A stretch of DNA of 18,999 nt from Alphaproteobacteria bacterium (GCA_024280585.1 JAJRPW010000111.1:1-18999); one strand, 5' to 3'; shown: positions 7,957 through 15,172, numbered from the stretch's first letter. The notes: generated from the letters alone by a model not told the origin. A program made the numbers and translations.

Positions 7957-7975
7957 AAAATCTTCCAAAGATTTT
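7957..7975 (+). terminator. Hairpin 2 with short T-run, possible terminator
   Basis: AAAATCTT pairs perfectly with AAGATTTT around a CCA loop and runs into one more T (7976). The stem is AU-rich with T residues on the 3' arm, so it is a weak intrinsic terminator at best. It ends three bases before the first base of mature tRNA-Met, which is an unusual place for a terminator. Confidence 0.35.
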
Positions 7976-7978
7976 TAT

Positions 7979-8055
7979 GGCGGGGTAGCTCAGCTGGTTA
8001 GAGCGGTGGAATCATAATCCATAGGTCCGGGGTTCAAGTCCCTGTCCCGCTACCA
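7979..8055 (+). tRNA. tRNA-Met (anticodon CAT), elongator type
   Basis: A 77-base tRNA with encoded CCA. The acceptor stem pairs GGCGGGG with TCCCGCT (G-T wobbles at both ends), discriminator A8052. The D arm is GCTC/GAGC with a 9-base loop, the anticodon stem GTGGA/TCCAT encloses ATCATAA with anticodon CAT at 8013-8015, and the T arm is CGGGG/CCCTG around TTCAAGT. The anticodon stem lacks the three consecutive G-C pairs of initiator tRNA and position 1-72 is a G-T pair, so this is the elongator form. A CAT-anticodon tRNA-Ile (lysidine-modified) is the alternative, but the sequence resembles alphaproteobacterial elongator tRNA-Met. Confidence 0.95.
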
Positions 8056-8295
8056 TATTCACTTATGCCTCTTACCAAGCGGTTTAAAATATTACGAGAA
8101 AATTTATTCCTGAAAGTCGTATAACCGGCGGGGAAATTTCATTGATGGGCGCAAGGTTGATTTTTTGGATGAGTTACAGCCAGCCATTCCTTCAGTAAAA
8201 TATCGAAAAATAGCAACTATTAGTTGTAAATGCCCTGTAAATGTGCTATTATTTAGGTTAGGGAATATGTAGGGAACCTTTAAGGTATAGGGGTT
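8056..8295. other. Spacer between tRNA-Met and the surface-protein gene
   Basis: Holds the surface-protein promoter at its right end. A short open stretch in one plus frame (about 8124-8275) reads GNFIDGRKVDFLDELQPAIP and then KYRKIATI; it looks protein-like but has no good start and I do not recognise it, so it may be a gene remnant or chance. No copy of the tRNA 3' end was seen here or elsewhere in the window. Confidence 0.4.
8214..8252 (+). promoter_or_regulatory. Promoter with overlapping palindrome upstream of the surface-protein gene
   Basis: TTGTAA (8224-8229), a 17-base spacer and TATTAT (8247-8252), with a TG one base before the -10 (extended -10), form the best promoter in the window. 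A perfect 13-base palindrome CAACTA-T-TAGTTG (8214-8226) overlaps the -35 box and is a candidate operator for repressor or activator control. Transcription would start near 8259, giving a leader of about 37 bases that contains the direct repeat AGGGAA. Confidence 0.6.
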
Positions 8296-11200
8296 GTGAA
8301 TAAAATGGGATATGGGCGTATGCTCAGGCGGCTTGCTGTTTTTGTGGCTGTTTTAATATTTTTATTATCGTGTAATGATACTCATAGCGATAAAAGCAGC
8401 TATGACAGAGGTTTTCTGCGTAATTTTTTCCATAACAAAACCTCAACATCTGCATCGGGTAAATCCTCTACAATCATTGATATACATAGCCAGGAGGTGT
8501 TTTCTTATAAGCTTAATGAAGTGCATTCTGCAACAAATACAGGCAATTATGAACAAATAAATTTAGATATTAAGCCAAATGACAAGCCGCAATTAACTCC
8601 GCATTCCCTGCTAAAAACCTATAATTCAAACAATAAAACCTCCGTCAAACCCGGCTATTCCCTATCGCCGTCGGTTCCTCCACCCAAAATCACTCATCCT
8701 CCACCGGAATATATTCCTCAAACATCTTTGCAAATAATGCTCAAAGCCGTATCTGACTCGGCTAAAGCTAAGATTGTGCCTGGTCTTCAACGGTTGGGTG
8801 ATGGTGTTAATAGCCATGATTTTGCTGCAACTTCCAAAGATGTAGCTAGTGATTTTTTCCAAACCTCCCTTGAAACTGGTTCCCGCCAGTATTTTAACCA
8901 TTGGCTCGATAAAAACATGCTAGAACGCAAGGATCGCAGGCGTTTTCTCAATAATTTAGAGACGTCAATCGACAAAACTGTCCGCAATGTCAGCGAAGTT
9001 TTATTCTCTGGCTTGATCAATAAAACCAAAGGTTTTGACGACCCTCAACTAATTGATAAAGCTATACAACTTGCAGCGATAGGTAGCGTAAAAGGGTTGA
9101 TTGATGCCAGTTTGGTTGAAGCCAAAGCATTAAAATTTCACCCTGAATCATTTTTGGAAGTGGAATATAAGCTTAATAACTTCAATAAACCTACATTTGA
9201 TATTTTGATGATCCAACCAATATATTCCTCTGCAAATGACTTGCATAACCTATTTGCCCAAGCCAGTTTTCAATATGGCGAGCAATCTGTCGATGATGAT
9301 TTTAAAATCGGTGAAGTACGACAAACCGCCAATATTGGCCTGGCATATCGTTATATGACTGCCGATGAAAAACATATATGGGGGGCTAACTTCTTTGCCG
9401 ATCGCCAATGGCCTTATCAACATGACCGCGTAAGCGTTGGTTTTGACTATAAAAACTCGCATATGGGAGCTTATACCAACCATTATTTTCCAATTGATAA
9501 CTGGCAATCTGTTGGGCAATTATACGATGAAAGAGTCCTTGGCGGCTTTGATATCGCCATCTCAGGACGCTTGCCAAAAATTCCACAAGTAGAGTTATTT
9601 GCCAAGAAATACGCCTGGAACAAGGAATCAGGCCAGGGTGATATTTATGGAACTGATTACCGTGTGGAAATTACACCTGTACCAATATTAACATTTAGCG
9701 GAAATTATTATGATGAAAGCACCGGCCGTGATGGCTTTGGCGCTAGTATCCGTATGAATTATAAGTTCGGCAAAAGCATTAAAGATCAGTTAAAACCGGT
9801 CGAATATAATTTTTCCTCGGTTAAAGGCAGAATATTTGAGAAGGTAAGGCGAGAAAATATAATCAGAGTTGAACAGCGTGTTAAACCAATGTTTATACCG
9901 ATAATAGTACAAAGCGTTGGCACAAATACATATATAATGAACGGTCAAACGAACACGATATCAGAGGGGGTTGAGATTCCGTTTGGCGCGGTTATCACCG
10001 TATCGAACAATGTTGGCAATATAGTTAGGATTAATTATGGCAGCGGAGCTGTTTTGGTGATAGGCCAGGGCACTACCATGACAATTAATCTTATAAGTGT
10101 GACATTAACCAGTGGAATCATGCAATATATCAGCGGAGCCGTAAATATCACGGTTAACACGCCAAACGGGGTAATCAAACTACTTGGTACGGATATTGAT
10201 ACCAGAGTAGCAGGAGCTATTGAGACGGTTCGTGTGCGTGATGGCCAGGTAAAAGTATCCACCACGGCAGGCTCAACAATTATTGAGGCAGGGCAAATGG
10301 GCAGCTTTGGCGGTGGGGTAATGCCTACAATAATCACGTCAGGCATAGACTATACCACCCACCAAAGCGAAGCCTATGATAGGCTTATCATTCCTTTAGC
10401 TGGTATGATAAACGTGGCAAAATCAGCGCCATATGTGACAGGTGATCCAACGCTTACAGCAACACCAACAACCTCGGGTGAGCCGCTGACAATATCTGTT
10501 CCATTTAGCAAAGCAGTTACGGTAACGGGTAGCCCAACAATCACAGTTGATTACGGAGGCACCAATCGCACAGCAACGTTTAACAGTGCAAGTAGCGGCT
10601 CAAAAAACCTTACATTTAGCTATAATGTTGTTGCAGGCGATGGCGGAGCAACATCTGTCGGCGTTGGCGCAATAACCACCACAGGAGCAACGCTAAAAGA
10701 TTCATCCGGCATGAATGCGCTTACTTATTACAACACTCCTGTAACACTAGCCGTTACTTCCTTTGATAGCACAGCCCCTGTTGTCACGGTAGATTCTCTA
10801 ACCACAGGCGATAATACTCCGACAGTTACAGGAACTATTGATGATGCAGCCGCAACAATCGTAGTTACAGTTAATAGTGTTAATTATAATGCAACCAATA
10901 ACGGTGCCACATGGACGGTAAATGTAACTAATGTTCTCGCCGATGCGACCTATGAAGTGTTAGCAACGGCAACAGACGGCGCAAGCAACGTCGGAACGGA
11001 CGCAACCTCAAATGAACTGATCGTCGATACATCGTCGCCGATTGTGACGATAAATACGCTGACTACAAGCGATACTACGCCGCCGCTAACTGGCACTGTC
11101 AATGACAATGCGGCGACTATCTCAGTCAACGTAAATGGCTCAGATTACGTAGCAACCAACAACGCCAATGGCACATGGACCCTGGCCGATAACACAATCG

Positions 11201-13074
11201 CAGCTCTTGGCGATGCAACCTACGAAGTGGTCGTAACCGCAACCGATGTCAACTCAAACGCCGGTACCGATGCAACAAGCAATGAATTAGTTATTGATAC
11301 AACCGCGCCTGTGGTTGCCCTAAACGCTCTAGTAACCTACGATAATCGACCACCATTAACCGGAACAGTAAATGACAATGCAGCAACTATATCAGTCAAC
11401 GTAAACGGCAATGATTACGCCGCTACAAACAACGCCAACGGCACATGGTCATTGGCCGATAACGCAATCGCAGCACTGCCAAATGCCGTTTATTCAGTAA
11501 CTGTTACTGCAACTGATGCGGCAACTAACGCTGGAACGGATGCAACTTCCAACGAGCTTGCCGTCGACACCGGATTCTTCGTTGCAACATGGAACACCGC
11601 CAACGCTGGCAGCGCCAATGATACCGTAGTTTTGCCACTATACAGCGGCGGAACCTACAACTTCACAGTATATTGGGGCGACGGAAGCTCCGGACAAGTC
11701 ACAACCTGGAACGACGCCGATGCAACCCATAAATACAGCTCAACCGGAACATACACCGTATCAGTCGGAACCGGCCTAACCGGCTTCCGCTTCGCAAACA
11801 CCGGCGACAAAGCCAAAATCCTGGATATCTCACACTGGGGTGCGCTCAGTCTGGGCGCTAGCGACCAACATTTCCGCGGCGCTTCAAACCTAACAGTCTC
11901 TGCGACAGATGTCTTGGATCTAACAGGCACTACCAGCTTTAGTTATTCATTTTCAGGATGCACATCGCTAACTACAGTGCCAAGCATGAATAGTTGGAAT
12001 ACATCAAGTGTTACTAATATGTTTGCCACATTCTTCACTTCCTCATCCTTTAACCAGGATATAGGCAATTGGAACACTGCCGCAGTTACTGATATGAGTT
12101 ATATCTTCAGTAATGCAACAGCCTTTAATCAAGACATAAGTAGTTGGAATACGGCTGCCGTTACTAGTATGCTTAGCATGTTTAGAAATGTAGTAGGATT
12201 TAACCAAAACATAAATACTAGCGGCTCTTCCTGGGATGTTTCTAGCGTTACTAATATGAGTTTTATGTTTGACGGTGCAGCTGCATTTAACCAAAATTTA
12301 ACTGGTTGGAATGTTGCTAAAGTTCTCACTATGAACAATATGTTTAAATCGGCAGCAGCCTTTAATGGGAATATAAGCGCCTGGAGTACCGGTGCCGTTA
12401 CTACTATGCTCGACATGTTTAATGGTGCAACATCCTTTAACCAAAGTTTAACTGGTTGGGATGTTACTAAAGTTACTACTATGGCAGATATGTTTAATGG
12501 TGCAACTGCATTTAATGGGAGTATTAGTGGTTGGAATCCAATTGCCGTTACTACTATGAGGTATATGTTCGCAAATACAACAGTCTTTAATCAAAATTTA
12601 ACTACTACTGGTTCAGCCTGGAATACGACGAGCCTTACTGATATGTTTGCCATGTTCTTTATTGCATCGGCATTTAACGGTGATGTTAGTGGTTGGAATA
12701 CAGCTGGAGTTACTGATATGAGTTTTGCATTCAGTAATGCAACAGCATTTAATCAGGACTTAAGTAGTTGGAATACAGGTGGTGCTACTACTATGGTTGG
12801 CGTGTTTAGGGATGCGTCCGTATTTAATCAGGACTTAAGCGGTTGGGATGTAGCTGATGTTACTACTATGGCCAACATGTTTAATGGAGTAACACTATCA
12901 ACAGCCAACTACAGCGCAATATTAGTCGGCTGGGAGGCACAAACCTTGCAAACAGGCGTTACTTTCCATGGCGGCAGCAGTAAATATTCCTCAGGTGCGG
13001 CAGCAATTGCCCGCGCTAGTTTGGTGAACGCTGGCACAAACAACTGGACAATCACCGACGGTGGACAGGAGTGA
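8296..13074 (+). CDS. Large mosaic surface protein: inverse autotransporter barrel, FecR domain, Ig-like repeats, BspA/DUF285 repeats
   Basis: A 1592-residue predicted outer-membrane adhesin. Residues 1-26 are a signal sequence (MLRRLAVFVAVLIFLLSC); the LLSC could be a lipobox. Residues 27-280 are polar, then helical. About 285-495 form an inverse-autotransporter (intimin/invasin-type) beta-barrel: ANIGLAYRY, IWGANFFADRQW, VGFDYKN, YFPIDNW, GGFDIAISG, ASIRMNYKFG. In this family the C-terminal passenger is moved outside the cell. About 540-672 match a FecR-type domain (VNTPNGVIKLLGTDIDTRV, VRVRDGQVKV, IEAGQMGSF). About 714-823 are an Ig/cadherin-like segment, 824-1090 three Ig-like repeats of 87, 90 and 90 residues, and about 1093-1165 PKD-like (YWGDGSS, HKYSSTGTYTVSV). 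Residues 1234-1541 are twelve DUF285 (BspA-type) repeats, ending with a BspA-type tail (YSAILVGWEAQTLQTGVTFH). The start may be GTG 8296, ATG 8305 or ATG 8320; the signal peptide is kept in each. Domain assignments come from motif memory. Adhesion is inferred. Confidence 0.85.
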   Translation: MNKMGYGRMLRRLAVFVAVLIFLLSCNDTHSDKSSYDRGFLRNFFHNKTSTSASGKSSTIIDIHSQEVFSYKLNEVHSATNTGNYEQINLDIKPNDKPQLTPHSLLKTYNSNNKTSVKPGYSLSPSVPPPKITHPPPEYIPQTSLQIMLKAVSDSAKAKIVPGLQRLGDGVNSHDFAATSKDVASDFFQTSLETGSRQYFNHWLDKNMLERKDRRRFLNNLETSIDKTVRNVSEVLFSGLINKTKGFDDPQLIDKAIQLAAIGSVKGLIDASLVEAKALKFHPESFLEVEYKLNNFNKPTFDILMIQPIYSSANDLHNLFAQASFQYGEQSVDDDFKIGEVRQTANIGLAYRYMTADEKHIWGANFFADRQWPYQHDRVSVGFDYKNSHMGAYTNHYFPIDNWQSVGQLYDERVLGGFDIAISGRLPKIPQVELFAKKYAWNKESGQGDIYGTDYRVEITPVPILTFSGNYYDESTGRDGFGASIRMNYKFGKSIKDQLKPVEYNFSSVKGRIFEKVRRENIIRVEQRVKPMFIPIIVQSVGTNTYIMNGQTNTISEGVEIPFGAVITVSNNVGNIVRINYGSGAVLVIGQGTTMTINLISVTLTSGIMQYISGAVNITVNTPNGVIKLLGTDIDTRVAGAIETVRVRDGQVKVSTTAGSTIIEAGQMGSFGGGVMPTIITSGIDYTTHQSEAYDRLIIPLAGMINVAKSAPYVTGDPTLTATPTTSGEPLTISVPFSKAVTVTGSPTITVDYGGTNRTATFNSASSGSKNLTFSYNVVAGDGGATSVGVGAITTTGATLKDSSGMNALTYYNTPVTLAVTSFDSTAPVVTVDSLTTGDNTPTVTGTIDDAAATIVVTVNSVNYNATNNGATWTVNVTNVLADATYEVLATATDGASNVGTDATSNELIVDTSSPIVTINTLTTSDTTPPLTGTVNDNAATISVNVNGSDYVATNNANGTWTLADNTIAALGDATYEVVVTATDVNSNAGTDATSNELVIDTTAPVVALNALVTYDNRPPLTGTVNDNAATISVNVNGNDYAATNNANGTWSLADNAIAALPNAVYSVTVTATDAATNAGTDATSNELAVDTGFFVATWNTANAGSANDTVVLPLYSGGTYNFTVYWGDGSSGQVTTWNDADATHKYSSTGTYTVSVGTGLTGFRFANTGDKAKILDISHWGALSLGASDQHFRGASNLTVSATDVLDLTGTTSFSYSFSGCTSLTTVPSMNSWNTSSVTNMFATFFTSSSFNQDIGNWNTAAVTDMSYIFSNATAFNQDISSWNTAAVTSMLSMFRNVVGFNQNINTSGSSWDVSSVTNMSFMFDGAAAFNQNLTGWNVAKVLTMNNMFKSAAAFNGNISAWSTGAVTTMLDMFNGATSFNQSLTGWDVTKVTTMADMFNGATAFNGSISGWNPIAVTTMRYMFANTTVFNQNLTTTGSAWNTTSLTDMFAMFFIASAFNGDVSGWNTAGVTDMSFAFSNATAFNQDLSSWNTGGATTMVGVFRDASVFNQDLSGWDVADVTTMANMFNGVTLSTANYSAILVGWEAQTLQTGVTFHGGSSKYSSGAAAIARASLVNAGTNNWTITDGGQE
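10765..11565 (+). repeat. Three tandem Ig-like repeats inside the surface protein
   Basis: Units start at the Asp codon of DSTAPVV / DTSSPIV / DTTAPVV: 10765-11025 (261 bases), 11026-11295 (270) and 11296-11565 (270). Units 2 and 3 are also close at DNA level, sharing TGACAATGC and GACTAT-type blocks and the protein string TGTVNDNAATISVNVNG, which points to a recent duplication; unit 1 is more diverged. They are of the bacterial Ig-like type common in large adhesins. Confidence 0.9.
11995..12918 (+). repeat. Twelve BspA/DUF285 repeats, 75-base period
   Basis: Each unit begins with a Trp codon (W-N/D-x3-V-T-x-M-x2-M/F-F ... FNQ/FNG). Trp codons are at 11995, 12070, 12145, 12232, 12307, 12382, 12457, 12532, 12619, 12694, 12769 and 12844. 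Spacing is 75 bases except units 3 and 8, which are 87 (four extra residues, TSGS-like or TTGS-like). Units 1-3 resemble units 9-11 more than their neighbours, giving a 624-base higher-order repeat. The block ATGTTTAATGGTGCAAC occurs twice, 75 bases apart, in units 6 and 7. Confidence 0.93.
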
Positions 13075-13142
13075 TGGCTCTTCCAACGGATATGCAACAG
13101 GATCGCATAGTGGAGCAAGTGCTCAATATTGGGGTGGAATAG
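13074..13142 (+). CDS. Possible 22-codon peptide overlapping the surface-protein stop
   Basis: An ATG at 13074 shares its A with the TGA stop of the surface protein (TGATG), an arrangement typical of coupled translation, and reads 22 codons to a TAG (MALPTDMQQDRIVEQVLNIGVE). The sequence looks like a plausible protein N-terminus, so it may be the stump of a gene broken by the rearrangement that brought in the repeat at 13188. It may equally be chance. Confidence 0.3.
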   Translation: MALPTDMQQDRIVEQVLNIGVE

Positions 13143-13187
13143 TGGCTGAGATTATTAACTCACCTTACGCACCGTCTATTATGTGTA

Positions 13188-13243
13188 CGTCATTGCGAGC
13201 ACCAAGATGGCATAAACTTCGGCGGCAATCCAAGGGCTGGATT
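13188..13243. repeat. Dispersed-repeat-like element (GTCATTGCGAGC ... GGCAATCC)
   Basis: The sequence opens with CGTCATTGCGAGCACC and ends with GGCGGCAATCCA (13221-13232); ATTGC and GCAAT can pair as arms of a stem. This pair of end motifs is familiar from short palindromic intergenic repeats found in many copies in several proteobacterial genomes. A second inverted pair, AATCCA (13227-13232) and TGGATT (13238-13243), follows at once. Only one copy is in the window, so its dispersal is inferred from memory. Confidence 0.5.
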
Positions 13244-13303
13244 TTAAAGCCATTTAATCCTGAAAAATTAAAAATGACAATTGATAAACTATGTGGAGCG
13301 TAG
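13232..13303 (+). pseudogene. C-terminal remnant of a CheY-like response regulator
   Basis: The last codons before a TAG at 13301 read KGWILKPFNPEKL followed by KMTIDKLCGA. This closely matches the end of chemotaxis-type receiver domains, including the conserved Lys-Pro pair (KPF) of the phosphorylation site region. The rest of the domain, including the phospho-acceptor Asp, is missing: homology stops at the AAG codon where the repeat-like element ends. An open frame does continue upstream to a GTG at 13061 (80 codons in all), but the upstream part does not look like a receiver domain. I read it as a gene scar, not a working protein. Confidence 0.65.
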
Positions 13304-13461
13304 TGAATCACTCAATCATTGAGCAAAGTCTGCCCCAGGGCAAAATCCTTCTTGCCTTGTACCTCTGGTTCGGCTTTAATTTGGAAATGGTATGAATTAA
13401 CGTCTTGTTAATAACTTTGTGATAGAATTTACAAAAGAAATACTATATAAGATTTAATATT
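13304..13461. other. Leader region of the metal-efflux operon
   Basis: Contains a 13-base palindrome CTCAAT-C-ATTGAG (13311-13323) and a hairpin CAGGGCAA/TTGCCTTG (13336-13343 with 13352-13359) that is not followed by a T-run. A weak promoter-like pair, TTGTGA (13417-13422) and TACTAT (13441-13446), has an 18-base spacer, but would leave a leader of only about 9 bases. No clear binding site for a metal-responsive regulator was recognised. Confidence 0.35.
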
Positions 13462-13779
13462 ATGAAAAAGTTGCCCGTATTTTTAGTTATTATGTCGCTT
13501 GTCGTGGGAAGTTTGCTTTCTGCAATGCATGCCCATGCGGGCAATGTTAGCGATGCTGCTGGGGAACAGATAGTTAAGAGTATGGATAATAATTCTAACG
13601 GCGATTCTTCAAAAATTGCATCCGGATGCCATCAATGCTGTCATGCTGCTTCGCATATTGTGCTGAATAGGCAATCAATCCATAGTGTAAGTCCAGTTTC
13701 ACAAAGTCATTTTATATCCAGTGGTGAGTCTTATTTATCACAGTTGAACTCTCCTCCTTCCCAACCACCTCGAGCTTAA
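13462..13779 (+). CDS. CzcI-like periplasmic Cys/His protein
   Basis: A 105-residue protein with a signal peptide (KK, then a hydrophobic core, cleavage likely after HAHA at residue 26). The mature part carries a compact metal-binding-like cluster CHQCCHAASH (C56, H57, C59, C60, H61, H65) and ends with a Pro-rich PPSQPPRA tail. Small secreted proteins with one Cys/His cluster and a tail of the RP-rich or PPRA kind are found ahead of czcCBA operons; CzcI of Cupriavidus is the best-known case and is linked to regulation of the pump. The similarity is in layout and motif, not strong overall. It heads the efflux operon, 103 bases before the czcC-like gene. The ribosome binding site is weak. Confidence 0.6.
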   Translation: MKKLPVFLVIMSLVVGSLLSAMHAHAGNVSDAAGEQIVKSMDNNSNGDSSKIASGCHQCCHAASHIVLNRQSIHSVSPVSQSHFISSGESYLSQLNSPPSQPPRA

Positions 13780-13813
13780 TTTCGCAACAACGGTGCAGTC
13801 CTGCGTTACAGGT

Positions 13814-13836
13814 AAGGTGCATCTTTTTTGCGCCTT
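13814..13836 (+). repeat. Hairpin between the CzcI-like gene and czcC
   Basis: AAGGTGCA pairs with TGCGCCTT (one T-G wobble) around a T-rich 7-base loop, 47 bases before the czcC start. No T-run follows, so it is not a classic terminator; it might stabilise or process the mRNA or attenuate read-through between first and second gene. Confidence 0.45.
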
Positions 13837-13882
13837 GATGGCTATCCGTATTTTAAAAACCCACAAAAATTGAGCTTAAATT

Positions 13883-15172
13883 ATGACAAAGAAATTATTT
13901 TATACAACTGTACTGGCGGTAGGAATGTTAACTGTTTCAACTCTCGCGTATTCACAAGAAACAGCAGTAGAAAAGCTGGGCATGAATATTAGTGTCCACG
14001 ATGTTTCCAATATACATTTATCTACTTTTATCAGACAAATCTGGCAGGACAGCCCTATTATGCAGGAGGCCGATATGAAGGTTAAAATGGCTGGAGCACA
14101 AAAGAAAGCATCATCAAAATGGCTGTATAACCCGGAGATAGAATTTTCAGCCGAAGATAAAGATGGAGCAAAAAAAAGCAAAATATTTGGTATTAACCAA
14201 ACGATAGACTGGAGTGGCAAATTTTTGGCATCGGGCAAAGTTGCTAAATTTGAGTTACAAACAGCGATGGCAATGCGAGATCAGGTGCGCCAGGATTTGG
14301 CTATAAATGTATTATCAGCGTTGGTCGATTATCAATCAGCCGATGAAATATTAGAGCTATCGCAGCGGCGTACAAAAATAATGAAAAGCTTTGCTACGTT
14401 AGCAACAAAGGGATTTAAAGCCGGAGATATTGACCAGAATAGTTATAACCTGGCGCAACTGGCGTATTCAGAAGCATTAATTCAAAATGCCGATGCCCAA
14501 ACGACACTAGCCGATAATAAGCAAAGCCTTGAATCATCCATCGGTTTTTCTTCTGACTCTATAAGTGCATTGCCAAAATTATCCAAAACATTACCTGAAA
14601 TTATGACGGGCGGTGAAAATCTGGACGAATTGATAAAGAAACTGCCCCAAATGCGTATGCTGCAAAACCAGAAAGAGGCATCCAAAGCTGCTATTTCACG
14701 AGCCAGACGTGACAGGATCCCTGACCCGACTATTGGTGTGGCAGGTGGCAAGGATGAAGGCAGCAATGTAGTTGGCCTGTCAGTCTCCATTCCGCTTAAT
14801 ATTTTTAACACCTACGGCAATGAAGTTGATGTTGCAAAATACCACACTACAGCACAGGAAAAATCACTGCAAAGCGCTTATCACTCAGCACAATCACGTA
14901 TTAAAAGCAGCAAGCGAAGCTATGAGCTGGCAAGTTCCGCATGGAGTGTCTGGCGGGAAAATGGTGCAAATGCGCTGGCCGACCAAATAGATACGCTGTA
15001 CAAAAAATATAAAATCGGAGAATTGAGCGCCACCGCTTATCTGGTGCAGGTACAGCAAACTCTCGACACCGAAATTGCAGCTAAGGAATTATACGCCAAG
15101 GCTTGGAAGTCTTGGTTTAACTGGCTTTCTGCGTCTGGAAATATTGAGAAGTGGATAGGAGAAAAAGCATGA
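13883..15172 (+). CDS. czcC: Outer-membrane factor of heavy-metal efflux system (CzcC/TolC family)
   Basis: A 429-residue TolC-family outer-membrane efflux protein. A signal peptide (MTKKLFYTTVLAVGMLTVSTLAYS) is followed by the two repeated halves of the fold: the first has long helices with WLYNPEIEFSAE, IFGINQTIDWSGK and the conserved DYQSADEIL; the second has RRDRIPDPTIGVAGGKDEG, VVGLSVSIPLNIFN and a long helical stretch ending in ELSATAYLVQVQQTLDTEIA. The RIPDPTIG and SIPLNIFN strings are typical of CzcC-type members. It would form the outer-membrane channel of the tripartite pump made with the downstream CzcB and CzcA proteins. Its TGA overlaps the ATG of the His-rich peptide gene (ATGA), so the two are coupled. 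The exact subfamily name depends on the metal, which is not known. Confidence 0.88.
   Translation: MTKKLFYTTVLAVGMLTVSTLAYSQETAVEKLGMNISVHDVSNIHLSTFIRQIWQDSPIMQEADMKVKMAGAQKKASSKWLYNPEIEFSAEDKDGAKKSKIFGINQTIDWSGKFLASGKVAKFELQTAMAMRDQVRQDLAINVLSALVDYQSADEILELSQRRTKIMKSFATLATKGFKAGDIDQNSYNLAQLAYSEALIQNADAQTTLADNKQSLESSIGFSSDSISALPKLSKTLPEIMTGGENLDELIKKLPQMRMLQNQKEASKAAISRARRDRIPDPTIGVAGGKDEGSNVVGLSVSIPLNIFNTYGNEVDVAKYHTTAQEKSLQSAYHSAQSRIKSSKRSYELASSAWSVWRENGANALADQIDTLYKKYKIGELSATAYLVQVQQTLDTEIAAKELYAKAWKSWFNWLSASGNIEKWIGEKA

Noticed and set aside
7979..8055. tRNA-Met as the attachment site of an integrated island
   Set aside because: I looked for a second copy of the tRNA 3' end in the window and did not find one, and no integrase gene is present. 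The idea stays open only if the other end lies outside.
12043..12416. Minus-strand frames of 83 and 95 codons across the DUF285 array
   Set aside because: They are shadows created by the repeated codons and themselves show the 25-residue periodicity of the sense strand.
11995..12918. Regular 75-base repetition that might suggest a CRISPR array
   Set aside because: The repeats are imperfect, lie in a single open frame and encode DUF285 units; there are no spacers and no cas genes.
13336..13359. Hairpin CAGGGCAA/TTGCCTTG as an intrinsic terminator of the surface-protein gene
   Set aside because: No T-run follows the stem and it lies about 260 bases beyond the stop codon, so it was kept only as part of the leader description.
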